DNA of 64,000 bases from Flavobacteriales bacterium (lineage in GTDB: Bacteria > Bacteroidota > Bacteroidia > Flavobacteriales_F > PHOS-HE28), in assembly GCA_016721005.1 (NCBI GenBank), contig JADKJM010000004.1, forward strand, positions 1-64,000, given 5' to 3'. The notes below the pieces were generated by a model. The model searched no databases and was not told where the DNA came from. It worked only from the letters and a program-made list of their open reading frames with translations. This document shows, piece by piece, positions 42,684-50,255 of the stretch. Position 1 is the stretch's first letter; every line of letters begins with the position of its first letter. A program made the position numbers and the translations under genes.

Positions 42684-43115
42684 ATGCTCAGCCTCAGCTG
42701 CAAAGCCGCCATCAAGGCCGTGGTCTTCCTCGGCTCCAAGCTGTCCTCCGGGGAAAGGATGAGCCTGAAAGAAGTGGCCGTGTTCATCGGTGAGAACGAA
42801 CACACCGTGGGCAAGTTGCTGCAACGGCTGGTGAAGGAAGGTCTGATCTGCAGCGTAAAAGGGCCAGGTGGCGGATTCCACCTCACGCCCAAACAGGCGG
42901 ACATGCGGGTGATCCGGATCGTGCGCGCCATCGATGGGGAGGACGTCTTCCAGCAATGCGGCCTGGGGCTGAGCCAATGCAGCGACAGCCACCCCTGCCC
43001 TTTCCACGACGGCTTCAAGCCCATCCGCGAGGAGTTCCGCCAATTATGCGAGGCGCACCGGGTGCGCGACCTTTACGAAGGCGTGAACGATGGGCTGACG
43101 CATCTGGTGGGGTGA
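42684..43115 (+). CDS. Rrf2 family transcriptional regulator, NsrR-like
   Basis: A 143-residue winged-helix protein of the Rrf2 family. The DNA-binding half shows MSLKEVAVFIGENEHTVGKL then KEGLICSVKGPGGGF, the usual recognition wing. Cys92, Cys99 and Cys105 (in QCGLGLSQCSDSHPCP) are spaced like the Fe-S ligands of NsrR and IscR, so a cluster sensing NO or redox state is likely. Last gene of the operon; probable regulator of the palindrome at 38636-38663. Specific ligand not decided by sequence. Confidence 0.85.
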   Translation: MLSLSCKAAIKAVVFLGSKLSSGERMSLKEVAVFIGENEHTVGKLLQRLVKEGLICSVKGPGGGFHLTPKQADMRVIRIVRAIDGEDVFQQCGLGLSQCSDSHPCPFHDGFKPIREEFRQLCEAHRVRDLYEGVNDGLTHLVG

Positions 43116-43226
43116 ACGTCCACACCGGAACACATGCCGATGGTGGTGTGTGATGCGTTCGTGGTGATGCCGAACCACATGCATGGGATCGTGGTGATCA
43201 CCGATGCGGCCGTTGGTCGCGGCACG

Positions 43227-43254
43227 GTAGGGGCGGCGAATTCGCCGCCCCTAC
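43227..43254. repeat. 28-bp perfect palindrome in the broken transposase
   Basis: Left arm GTAGGGGCGGCGAA (43227-43240) and right arm TTCGCCGCCCCTAC (43241-43254), no loop. It belongs to the GTAGGGGCG...CGCCCCTAC type of REP-like element often found around RAYT genes. Confidence 0.85.
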
Positions 43255-43376
43255 GAAATGCCGGACCGGCCGACTACCCCGTTGGTACGCCGCCACCCGG
43301 TGTTCCCCGCCGACCATCCGTGGCGATCATGGTCCCGAATTCATTGGGCCACATCATGCAAACGTTCAAGGCCGCC

Positions 43377-43396
43377 CCCCGGTCTGCGAACCGGGG
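43377..43396. repeat. Inverted repeat in the broken transposase
   Basis: CCCCGGT (43377-43383), loop CTGCGA, ACCGGGG (43390-43396). Another hairpin in the same pseudogene, at the point where the reading frame is disturbed, so an insertion of REP-like sequence may have caused the break. Confidence 0.5.
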
Positions 43397-43595
43397 TCAC
43401 GGCAGGCCGTGCGTGATGGGTTGATGCCACGCGGCGTTGTCACGCCGAGCGGAGCCGAGGTGTGGCAACGCGGGTATTACGAACACATCATCCGCGACGA
43501 CGCCGAATATGACCGCATCGCGCGTTATATCGCCGACAACCAAAGGAATTGGAATAACGATCGGTTCAACCCGTGATGCCGATATTCGAATTGCC

Positions 43596-44333
43596 ATGGC
43601 CGAACGGTATCACCGCCGATCCATCCGTTTACGCGGATACGATTACGCCCGGGCCGGTGCGTATTACGTGACGGTTTGCACGCATGAACGCGGGCATATT
43701 TTCGGGCACATCGCCGATGGCGTGATGATGCCGAACACGATGGGCGAATTGGCACAACGGTGTTGGGATGCGATACCGGAACACATGCCGCATGTGGACG
43801 TCGGTGAATTCGTGGTGATGCCGAACCACGTTCATGGGATCGTTGTGATACGGGAACGGTTGGTGGACGTGCATGGGGGCGCAACGGACGGCGCGGTGGG
43901 TGGCGTGTCGGACGGTGTGATGGGGGTAGGGGCGCGTCATGACGCGCCCAATACGAACGCGACGGCACCGGATGCCAACGCACCCAATGTGATCCCGCGC
44001 CCGGATCCACCGACGGAATATGACGACGATCCCAATACACCGGGCCCACACACAGGGGCGCGTCATGACGCGCCCCTACCGAATACCCCACCCACCGACC
44101 CACGCGCCAAACCACCGGGGATACCATCCGGTGCGTTGGGACAAATTGTGGCATCGTTCAAATCGTCGGTTACGCGCATCGCGTACCGGGATGGGTTATT
44201 ACCACGCGGCACACCCATTTGGCAACGCGGGTATTACGAACACATCATCCGCGACGACGCGGAACATGACCGCATTGCGCGGTATATCGCAGACAACCTA
44301 AGGAATTGGAAAGGGGATAGGTTCAACCGATGA
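43596..44333 (+). CDS. REP-associated tyrosine transposase (RAYT)
   Basis: A 245-residue HUH transposase of the IS200-related REP-associated family. Start MAERYHRRSIRLRGYDYARA; the HUH motif is His78-Val79-His80 in VMPNHVHGIVVI; the C-terminal IWQRGYYEHIIRDDAEHDRI is the family block bearing the candidate nucleophile tyrosine. Between them an extra Pro/Asp/Asn-rich insert of about 75 residues contains GARHDAP twice, encoded by the two REP-like palindromes. The frame stays open, so it may still work. Such enzymes process REP palindromes. Confidence 0.85.
   Translation: MAERYHRRSIRLRGYDYARAGAYYVTVCTHERGHIFGHIADGVMMPNTMGELAQRCWDAIPEHMPHVDVGEFVVMPNHVHGIVVIRERLVDVHGGATDGAVGGVSDGVMGVGARHDAPNTNATAPDANAPNVIPRPDPPTEYDDDPNTPGPHTGARHDAPLPNTPPTDPRAKPPGIPSGALGQIVASFKSSVTRIAYRDGLLPRGTPIWQRGYYEHIIRDDAEHDRIARYIADNLRNWKGDRFNR
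43930..43949. repeat. 20-bp perfect palindrome inside the RAYT gene
   Basis: GGGCGCGTCA (43930-43939) and TGACGCGCCC (43940-43949). Encodes part of GARHDAP in frame. Confidence 0.8.
44054..44077. repeat. 24-bp perfect palindrome inside the RAYT gene
   Basis: AGGGGCGCGTCA (44054-44065) and TGACGCGCCCCT (44066-44077), identical in core to the copy at 43930. Encodes the second GARHDAP in frame. Confidence 0.85.
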
Positions 44334-44336
44334 ACC

Positions 44337-44420
44337 GCATTTCGCGTTAGGGACAGCAGCGGGTAGCCCGCAGACGGCTGAGGAACGAAGACGGCGAGGA
44401 CTACAAGCGAATGGCCCGAC
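44337..44420 (-). repeat. ~84-bp dispersed repeat, copy 1
   Basis: Read on the minus strand it shares, in the same order, GTCGGGCCA, GTTCCTC, TGCGGGCT, TGTCCCT and ACGCG with a segment at 46914-46993 on the plus strand. It begins 3 bp after the RAYT stop, suggesting a transposase-associated element. Confidence 0.7.
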
Positions 44421-44454
44421 GGCGCGTCTTCGAGCCGGAACGCCCAATGAAGGC

Positions 44455-45165
44455 TCAGCGAACCACCGCGAACGGAAAATCCCAAAAGGACGTCGTCATA
44501 TCCAACGAGTCTGTATTCGGTAGATCAATGAAACCATAGATGACAGCGTGCATAACAAAGCTCCCGGTGTCAGTTGGCGTCTCCTCGAAAATGAACCAGT
44601 CGAAGCTACCAGTTTCATAGCGCCGTTGTTTGACGTTTTTGACATCGCTCTCCTCACCCGGACGTTGAACCAAGGTCCCGACGTAGAACGAATGAATGGC
44701 TTTAGGATGGTGGTAGTTGAACTTGGCGCTGAACGCTGATCCAAGCCTGATTGTATCCGACGCCTCGTAGGAGATCCAAGTACTCTGGTCGAACAGAGTA
44801 TCACCATTCGCGTCGATGTGAATGATCTGGTCACTGTTCTCGTCGTAAGTCCCTTCGACAGTGTCCTCAAGAACTGTGATGTGGACGCGGGTCACTCCAC
44901 TATCAGAATAGAAAGTCTGCCAGTCTCGACGAAAGAGCGGGTGCCCGAGTGAGTCAATATGAAAGACACCCATGCTGATGGTGTCACCTCTCTCATCGAG
45001 TTCGTAGCATCGACAGTCGTTTGTCTTGCCAGAGTCTTTGCGCGCGATCCTGCATTGCAAACCGCTCTTGTCAGCAAACGGTTCATCCGCAGGGGGGCGA
45101 ACATTGTCACAGCCCAGAAGGAACAACGCAATGGGCAACACAGCGATGGAAGCTCTCCAATTCAT
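44455..45165 (-). CDS. Lipoprotein, unknown function
   Basis: A 236-residue predicted lipoprotein. The signal MNWRASIAVLPIALFLLGCD ends in a lipobox with the lipid-modified cysteine. The mature protein is acidic and beta-rich, without a family I recognise. The ATG at 45165 overlaps the carboxylase stop by four bases (ATGA), so the two genes are coupled, though a functional link is not obvious. A long frame upstream in the same phase lies inside the carboxylase and is not the gene. Confidence 0.65.
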   Translation of the reverse strand: MNWRASIAVLPIALFLLGCDNVRPPADEPFADKSGLQCRIARKDSGKTNDCRCYELDERGDTISMGVFHIDSLGHPLFRRDWQTFYSDSGVTRVHITVLEDTVEGTYDENSDQIIHIDANGDTLFDQSTWISYEASDTIRLGSAFSAKFNYHHPKAIHSFYVGTLVQRPGEESDVKNVKQRRYETGSFDWFIFEETPTDTGSFVMHAVIYGFIDLPNTDSLDMTTSFWDFPFAVVR

Positions 45166-46802
45166 GTCTGCAACACCCCCATATTGAATTCCCGCGTCGC
45201 CGGGCTCTGGCTCGCCGCTTCGATCCCCATGCTCACCCAAGTCCGCGTCTCCAGCGGATCGATCACCGCATCCAGCCAAAGCCGTGATGCCGCGTAGTAC
45301 GGCGAGGTCGTCGCCTCGTAGTGCCCGCGGATCTTGTCGAGGAGTTCTTTCTCCTTCTCCGGTGTGATCGTTTCGCCGCGGCCTTTCAGCGCGCTCACCT
45401 CGATCTGTAGCATCACCTTGCTCGCCTGCTCGCCGCCCATCACGGCCACTTGGGCGCTGGGCCAACCCACGATCAGGCGCGGGTCGTAGGCCTTGCCGCA
45501 CATGGCGTAGTTGCCGGCGCCGTAACTGTTGCCGATGATGATGGTGAACTTGGGCACCACGCTGTTGCTTACGGCGTTCACCATTTTCGCGCCGTCCTTG
45601 ATGATGCCGCCGTGCTCGCTGCGGCTGCCGACCATGAAGCCGGTGACGTCCTGCAAGAAGACCAGCGGAATGTTCTTCTGGTTGCAGTTGGCGATGAAGC
45701 GCGTGGCCTTGTCGGCGCTGTCGCTGTAGATGACGCCGCCGAAACGCATTTCGCCCTTGGCGGTCTTTACGATCTGCCGCTGGTTGGCCACGATGCCCAC
45801 GGCCCAGCCGTCGATGCGCGCGTAGGCGGTGATGATGCTCTTGCCGTACCCGGCCTTGTACTCGGTGTACGCGCTGCCGTCCACCAGGCGTGCGATCACC
45901 TCTTTCATGTCGTAGGGCTTGTTGCGCTCCACGGGGAGGATGCCGTAGATCTCCTTCGGGTCTTCCTTGGGTGCGGCGGCTTTCTCTCTGCTGAAGCCCG
46001 CGTCCTTCGGCTTGCCGAGCTTGTCCATCAGACTGCGGATGGTCTTCAGGCATTCCGCATCGTCCTTGCACTGGTAGTCGGTCACGCCGCTGATCTGGCT
46101 GTGCGTGGTGGCGCCGCCGAGGGTCTCATTGTCGATGTCCTCACCCACAGCGGCCTTTACCAGATAACTGCCCGCGAGGAAGATGCTGCCGGTGCCCTCC
46201 ACGATCAAGGCTTCATCGCTCATGATCGGCAAATAGGCGCCACCGGCCACGCAGCTGCCCATCACCGCGCTGATCTGCGTGATGCCCATGCTGCTCATCA
46301 CGGCGTTGTTGCGGAAGATCCGGCCGAAGTGCTCCTTGTCGGGGAAGATCTCGTCCTGCATCGGCAGGAACACGCCGGCGCTGTCCACCAGGTAGATGAT
46401 CGGCAGGCGGTTCTCCATGGCGATCTCCTGCGCGCGCAGGTTCTTCTTGCCCGTCATGGGGAACCACGCGCCGGCCTTCACCGTGGCGTCGTTGGCCACC
46501 ACGATGCACTGGCGCTTGCTCACGTAGCCGATCATCACCACCACACCGGCCGCAGGAGCACCGCCGTGCTCTTTGTACATGCCGTCGGCGGCGAAGGCAC
46601 CGATCTCGATGCGCGGGCTCTTGGGGTCCAGTAACGTGTCGATGCGTTCACGCGCGGTGAGCTTGCCTTGCTCGTGCTGCTTGGCAATGCGCTTCTCGCC
46701 ACCGCCGAGGTGGATCTTCTTCAAGCGCTGGTTCAGTTCACCAACGGCGAGCTTGTTGTGGTCCTCGTTCTTGGAGGCTTCGATGTCGATCTTCTCTGGC
46801 AT
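45162..46802 (-). CDS. Acyl-CoA carboxylase beta subunit (carboxyltransferase)
   Basis: A 546-residue biotin-dependent carboxyltransferase of the propionyl-/methylcrotonyl-CoA carboxylase beta type. It starts MPEKIDIEASKNEDHNKLAV. Carboxyltransferase signatures are seen: KLTARERIDTLLDPKS, a VVMIGYVSKRQCIVVANDA stretch, GSCVAGGAYLPIMSDEALIV, and in the second half VVPKFTIIIGNSYGAGNYAM with a GxG turn. It transfers CO2 from carboxybiotin to an acyl-CoA; the alpha (biotin) subunit is not in the window. Substrate is not decided. The start at 46802 is supported by the copied N-terminus at 50179. Confidence 0.9.
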   Translation of the reverse strand: MPEKIDIEASKNEDHNKLAVGELNQRLKKIHLGGGEKRIAKQHEQGKLTARERIDTLLDPKSPRIEIGAFAADGMYKEHGGAPAAGVVVMIGYVSKRQCIVVANDATVKAGAWFPMTGKKNLRAQEIAMENRLPIIYLVDSAGVFLPMQDEIFPDKEHFGRIFRNNAVMSSMGITQISAVMGSCVAGGAYLPIMSDEALIVEGTGSIFLAGSYLVKAAVGEDIDNETLGGATTHSQISGVTDYQCKDDAECLKTIRSLMDKLGKPKDAGFSREKAAAPKEDPKEIYGILPVERNKPYDMKEVIARLVDGSAYTEYKAGYGKSIITAYARIDGWAVGIVANQRQIVKTAKGEMRFGGVIYSDSADKATRFIANCNQKNIPLVFLQDVTGFMVGSRSEHGGIIKDGAKMVNAVSNSVVPKFTIIIGNSYGAGNYAMCGKAYDPRLIVGWPSAQVAVMGGEQASKVMLQIEVSALKGRGETITPEKEKELLDKIRGHYEATTSPYYAASRLWLDAVIDPLETRTWVSMGIEAASQSPATREFNMGVLQT

Positions 46803-46913
46803 GGCTACGAAAGTAGGAGCGGGGGCTTTCACCGCAACGGCGCAACGAACGCAACGAATGCGCAACGTGAAGTTGATAGGGTGTTTGGGCGTGCCCCCTC
46901 GCAAAGCCTCGGG

Positions 46914-46993
46914 GTCGGGCCAACGCTTCAAGTCCGCACTCGTAGTTCCTCCTCGCTTGCGGGCTTTCCGCTCATGTCCCTCACGCGGAATGC
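46914..46993 (+). repeat. ~80-bp dispersed repeat, copy 2
   Basis: Plus-strand partner of the repeat at 44337-44420, in the 213-bp gap between the carboxylase start and the next gene. Conserved blocks include GTCGGGCCA, GTTCCTC, TGCGGGCT and TGTCCCTCACGCG. Inverted relative to copy 1, so the two could pair or recombine across the carboxylase region. Confidence 0.7.
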
Positions 46994-47015
46994 AGAGCCT
47001 ACGAACATGCGTCGA

Positions 47016-47804
47016 TCAGTGGCTCACAACGAAGCGCTGCGTACGAAACGTTCCGCCAACATTGGCGCTGGCGATATAGATGCCGTCAGGGAGTGTGGTG
47101 CCAGTGACCTCCCGGCCACCGAGGTCACGGATGTGCAGATCATTGATCCGCTCGCTTGAAACGATGATCAGCGAACCTGTGGTGGGATCGAAGCGGAAAG
47201 GAAGTGCCGCTGGAATTTCGACCACGGAGGTGGTGATCCAGTTCACGGATATCAAGAGTTGCTGGATGCTCACACCGCAAGGCCCGTTGTCGCAGTACCA
47301 CTGGAAAACATTCACTCCGTTACCCAAGTCCGTAGCATAGGTGGTGTAGGCGTTCGGCTGGAAGATGTAGGCAGATCCTGAAACAATGTACCAGTTGCAG
47401 AACTGCGGATAGGCGAATGGACTCGCGAAGAGCATGATGTTGAAAGGAGGCCCGGTGATGGCGGTATCGCCCATGGTGTACACCGGAGTAACCGATGGGT
47501 CGTACGCCACAACCACAACCGTGTCGGTGGTTGTCGCAAAGCCGTCCGTCACGGTCCATACGAGTTCGTTATCGCCGTAGGTCAATCCAGTGACCTGTGT
47601 ACTTCCGTAAGCTGCGTCGGCGAACATTCCGGATCCTGTGTAAACGCTCCAAGTTCCCGTGAACCCGATGCCGGGGAAGTTGCCTTGCATATAGGCCGAG
47701 TCCCCGCAAACCCATTGATCCGGTCCTGCATCGGCCACTTGCCCGAACAAGTTCAGCGACGAAAAGAGGATCGACAACAATGAGAGGAACTTTGGATGCG
47801 GCAT
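47016..47804 (-). CDS. Secreted PKD-like protein with T9SS sorting domain
   Basis: A 262-residue secreted protein. Signal peptide (FLSLLSILFSSLNLFGQ) followed by ADAGPDQWVCGDSAYMQG, the glycine/proline start of PKD- or HYR-like beta domains, and a second domain with the motif YCDNGPCGVSIQQ. The C-terminal part from LIIVSSERINDLHIRDLGG is a short T9SS-type sorting domain ending RFVVSH. A surface adhesin-like or structural role is inferred. It is a paralogue of the gene at 50256. Confidence 0.75.
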   Translation of the reverse strand: MPHPKFLSLLSILFSSLNLFGQVADAGPDQWVCGDSAYMQGNFPGIGFTGTWSVYTGSGMFADAAYGSTQVTGLTYGDNELVWTVTDGFATTTDTVVVVAYDPSVTPVYTMGDTAITGPPFNIMLFASPFAYPQFCNWYIVSGSAYIFQPNAYTTYATDLGNGVNVFQWYCDNGPCGVSIQQLLISVNWITTSVVEIPAALPFRFDPTTGSLIIVSSERINDLHIRDLGGREVTGTTLPDGIYIASANVGGTFRTQRFVVSH

Positions 47805-47912
47805 GGGACTTAACGTTGATCGAATGTAGTCCGCACGACAGCGCGATGAACTAGTCGCGCAGGAACGAACCAACCATCGATTGTGCGATCAACGGTCGTA
47901 AATGCGCTTCTA

Positions 47913-48001
47913 TCACTTCTCCCCCCCAACAAAAGGCATGGTAGCAGCTTGCTTCATCCACACCACCACTTGACGTTCGTCCAGATCCTTCACGGGCTCA
48001 G
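47913..48001 (-). pseudogene. 3' remnant of a DUF1801 gene
   Basis: On the minus strand it encodes VKDLDERQVVVWMKQAATMP followed by FVGGEK and a stop, closely similar to the end of the DUF1801 gene at 48730 (VKDLDERLVAVWMKQAATMP). The rest of the gene is missing. The remnant lies 43 bp downstream of the PIN toxin stop. Confidence 0.75.
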
Positions 48002-48046
48002 TAAGACATTCGCGATTGGGCTTCGTATTATCACTTGAAGTTCTCT

Positions 48047-48481
48047 TCACCCGCGCAGGTGTTCCTCCGCGAAGGTGCGGGCGTTCACGATGCGCGTGCG
48101 GCCATATTTCTCCAACACGAGCAGGTCCTTATCGCCAGTGATCAGGATGTCGGCCTTGCCTGCTTTGGCCAACGCAAGCAAGTAGTCATCATCCGGGTCG
48201 CGTGAGATCGCGGGTATCGCTCTCGGCAGCGAAACATGGATCGCGTTGCGGCTCAGCCCATCGATCAGGATCTCCACGGCATCTGCTGCGAAGTACTTCA
48301 CGAGGTACGGCCGTGAGGCCACCTCGGTGATCTCCTGTAACAACTTGTCGCCGATGACGAATTGGAATTGACCTTCGGCAATGCCCGACTGAAGCGCCTT
48401 CAGCTGCTTGCCGATAAGGAAGCTGATGAAGATGTTCGTGTCAACGACCAGTCGAAGTGGCCGTCCGCTTCTTCGTGCCAT
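48047..48481 (-). CDS. PIN-domain toxin
   Basis: A 144-residue PIN-domain ribonuclease of the putative toxin family. Acidic active-site residues are visible: Asp14 in RLVVDTNIFISFL, a mid-domain acidic turn in SRDPDDDYLLALAK, and ITGDKDLLVL. PIN toxins cleave RNA. The ATG at 48481 overlaps the antitoxin stop region by 41 bases, in line with coupled translation. The proposed start avoids an N-terminal extension lying entirely in the antitoxin. Confidence 0.85.
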   Translation of the reverse strand: MARRSGRPLRLVVDTNIFISFLIGKQLKALQSGIAEGQFQFVIGDKLLQEITEVASRPYLVKYFAADAVEILIDGLSRNAIHVSLPRAIPAISRDPDDDYLLALAKAGKADILITGDKDLLVLEKYGRTRIVNARTFAEEHLRG

Positions 48482-48716
48482 TGCGCCGCGCGCGGACTTC
48501 CTTGACCGCTTTGTTGATGGTGCGTTGATCGAGCTTGGATGCACGGAAGGCCTGGAAGATCGCTTCCCAGTCGCCCTTCACACCAGCCTTCTTCAAGCGT
48601 TCGGCGAGCTTCAACTTCTCACTGTCCGGCATGCTCAATGCCAGATCGGTGATCTCTGAATAGCTCAGGTCCCGGCGGTCGCTCCTGAAGGTCATGGTCA
48701 AGGTTTCCTTCTCCAA
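48441..48716 (-). CDS. Antitoxin of the PIN toxin
   Basis: A 91-residue small basic protein just upstream of the PIN toxin on the same strand, with the order and overlap typical of type II antitoxins. The sequence (LSYSEITDLALSMPDSEKLK, LAERLKKAGVKGDWEA) is helical, and the basic C-terminus (RARRNGTKKRT) could bind DNA or the toxin. Family not named. Start may be 48716 or 48695. Confidence 0.7.
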   Translation of the reverse strand: MEKETLTMTFRSDRRDLSYSEITDLALSMPDSEKLKLAERLKKAGVKGDWEAIFQAFRASKLDQRTINKAVKEVRARRNGTKKRTATSTGR

Positions 48717-48729
48717 ATGTAATGTAGCC

Positions 48730-49209
48730 TCACTTCTTCCCCGCCGATGCGGGACGAGGACGCCTCGCCGCGCTGACGAAGGGCATCGTAGCGGCCTGCT
48801 TCATCCACACCGCCACCAGACGTTCATCGAGATCCTTCACGGATGCCAGCTCGATGCCCCGCGTGGCCTTGCCCATCGCGACGGGCGTCACCGGCGGTTC
48901 CGGCTTCAGGTCCGTGCCGCGTATGAACATCAGTTTCACATGGCCGACGAAGGCGCCGGATGCGAAGCACCAACCGCCGTCCACACCGTAGTACGCCATG
49001 CCCCACTTCACGCCGCGCTGGAGGCCCGGCAAGGTCTTGGCCGCAAGGGCATCGATGCGCTCGGCGATGCCGCGTTGCGGCTGCGGCAAGCTGGCGATGT
49101 AGGCGAACACGGGCGCGTCGCCGTCCGCGGCCTTCGTGGGGCTGGCTTTGCCAGCCATGGCGGCCTTCAGCTTCGTGGTGGTCCTGGCCGGAGCGGTTTT
49201 CTTGGCCAT
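48730..49209 (-). CDS. DUF1801 (YdhG-like) protein
   Basis: A 159-residue DUF1801 protein. An Ala/Lys-rich lead is followed by DAPVFAYIASLPQPQRGIAE, LRALAAKTLPGLQRGVKWGM, then FIRGTDL and VKDLDERLVAVWMKQAATMP. Function unknown, with a possible small-ligand role. Its final segment is duplicated as a remnant at 47913-48001 on the far side of the toxin-antitoxin pair. The start 49209 avoids eight extra residues. Confidence 0.85.
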   Translation of the reverse strand: MAKKTAPARTTTKLKAAMAGKASPTKAADGDAPVFAYIASLPQPQRGIAERIDALAAKTLPGLQRGVKWGMAYYGVDGGWCFASGAFVGHVKLMFIRGTDLKPEPPVTPVAMGKATRGIELASVKDLDERLVAVWMKQAATMPFVSAARRPRPASAGKK

Positions 49210-49260
49210 GCGATGAAAGTAGCTGCGCGGCATTTCACCGCAGCAGCGCGAGGACAGACC

Positions 49261-49983
49261 CTATAGGTGGAAGCGGAAGGGCAGGTTGTAGCGTACGCGC
49301 ACCACCTTGCCGTTCTGTTTTCCGGGGATCCAATTCGGCATGCTCTTCATCACGCGAAGCGCTTCTTCATCGCACCCGCCGCCAATGCCACGCAACACCT
49401 TCACCTCACTCAAGCGGCCATCCCTCTCCACCACATAGCTGACGTACACCGTACCTCCGATGCCATTTTCCACTGCTTCCTCCGGATACTTGATCTGTGC
49501 ACTCAGGTACTTCATCATTGCATCATTCCCGCCGGGGAATTCGGGCATCTCTTCTACGATGACGAGGGGCTCGTTGGGGTCGGTGGGCGTTGGCTGAGGG
49601 TCCCCCTCCATGCTGATGTATAGATCACGCTCCGGCTCGCGGTATTGCCACAGCACTGTGCCGCGCTGCGTGGCGGGTGACTTCACTGTGTTGAACTTCC
49701 GTTCGCGCACCGCTTGCACGGCCTTGTCCTGCACATCCTTGTCCACACAGGTACTCACCTTCCGGTCCACTTCCGCTGACAGGACATTTCCCGCTCGGTC
49801 AACGGTAATGGCGATCATCAGCGAGCACGGACGTTCTACATCCACATAGACCAATGCGCCGGCTACCTCGGTGCGGCTCGTATCACCGGGGAAGACCGCA
49901 TTCGCGCCGTAGATGTATTGGGCGCGGGTGGCCATGGGCATTGCGAGCAGGGCAATGCAGGGAAGGAGGTGCCGGAGCTTCAT
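49261..49983 (-). CDS. TonB C-terminal domain protein
   Basis: A 240-residue periplasmic protein with a signal peptide (MKLRHLLPCIALLAMPMATR). The last ~95 residues are a TonB_C domain: PEFPGGNDAMMKYLSAQIKY, then GTVYVSYVVERDGRLSEVKV and LRVMKSMPNWIPGKQNGKVV. Without an N-terminal membrane anchor and proline-rich spacer, it is not a classical TonB energy transducer but a TonB-like exported protein common in Bacteroidota. Start 49983 chosen at the signal peptide. Confidence 0.82.
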   Translation of the reverse strand: MKLRHLLPCIALLAMPMATRAQYIYGANAVFPGDTSRTEVAGALVYVDVERPCSLMIAITVDRAGNVLSAEVDRKVSTCVDKDVQDKAVQAVRERKFNTVKSPATQRGTVLWQYREPERDLYISMEGDPQPTPTDPNEPLVIVEEMPEFPGGNDAMMKYLSAQIKYPEEAVENGIGGTVYVSYVVERDGRLSEVKVLRGIGGGCDEEALRVMKSMPNWIPGKQNGKVVRVRYNLPFRFHL

Positions 49984-50014
49984 GGGGCGAAGGTCGCGCT
50001 TGGTAAAGAGCGTG

Positions 50015-50179
50015 TCATGAAAGCGGTGCGTGCGCGATCCAGCACAGGGGCTGAAACATGCCGATCCACTTTTCCCCACCGCCGAAGTGGATCTTCCTCG
50101 ATCCATTGAGGAGGTCGGAGAGCCTGTGCTTGTTGAAGTCCTCGTTCTTGGAGACTTCGATGTCGATCTTTTGGGGCAT
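50015..50179 (-). pseudogene. Duplicated N-terminal fragment of the acyl-CoA carboxylase gene
   Basis: A 54-codon frame beginning MPQKIDIEVSKNEDFNKHRL matches the start of the carboxylase at 46802 (MPEKIDIEASKNEDHNKLAV), including KKIHLGGGEK versus RKIHFGGGEK. After ~36 residues the similarity ends and the frame runs to a TGA at 50015. It is a partial copy of the 5' end of the neighbouring gene, on the same strand, 3.4 kb upstream of it. Confidence 0.8.
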
Positions 50180-50255
50180 GGGGTGCTGATCAGGGAACTA
50201 GCGGACGCACCGATCAGCGAATGGGATGGTGTGACGAAAGTGGGAGGGAGGTGCG

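Larger units (their letters stand above)
43125..43576 (+). pseudogene. Broken REP-associated tyrosine transposase (RAYT/IS200-like)
   Basis: A 5'-truncated, frameshifted copy of the transposase downstream. FVVMPNHMHGIVVI carries the HUH motif; later another frame gives WQRGYYEHIIRDDAEYDRIA and ends RNWNNDRFNP. The first ~60 codons are absent, and the segment starts abruptly just after the Rrf2 stop with CACCGGAACACATGCCG. It contains a perfect 28-bp palindrome at 43227-43254. Confidence 0.8.

Noticed and set aside
45450..46634. 394-codon plus-strand frame
   Set aside because: Antisense to the acyl-CoA carboxylase.
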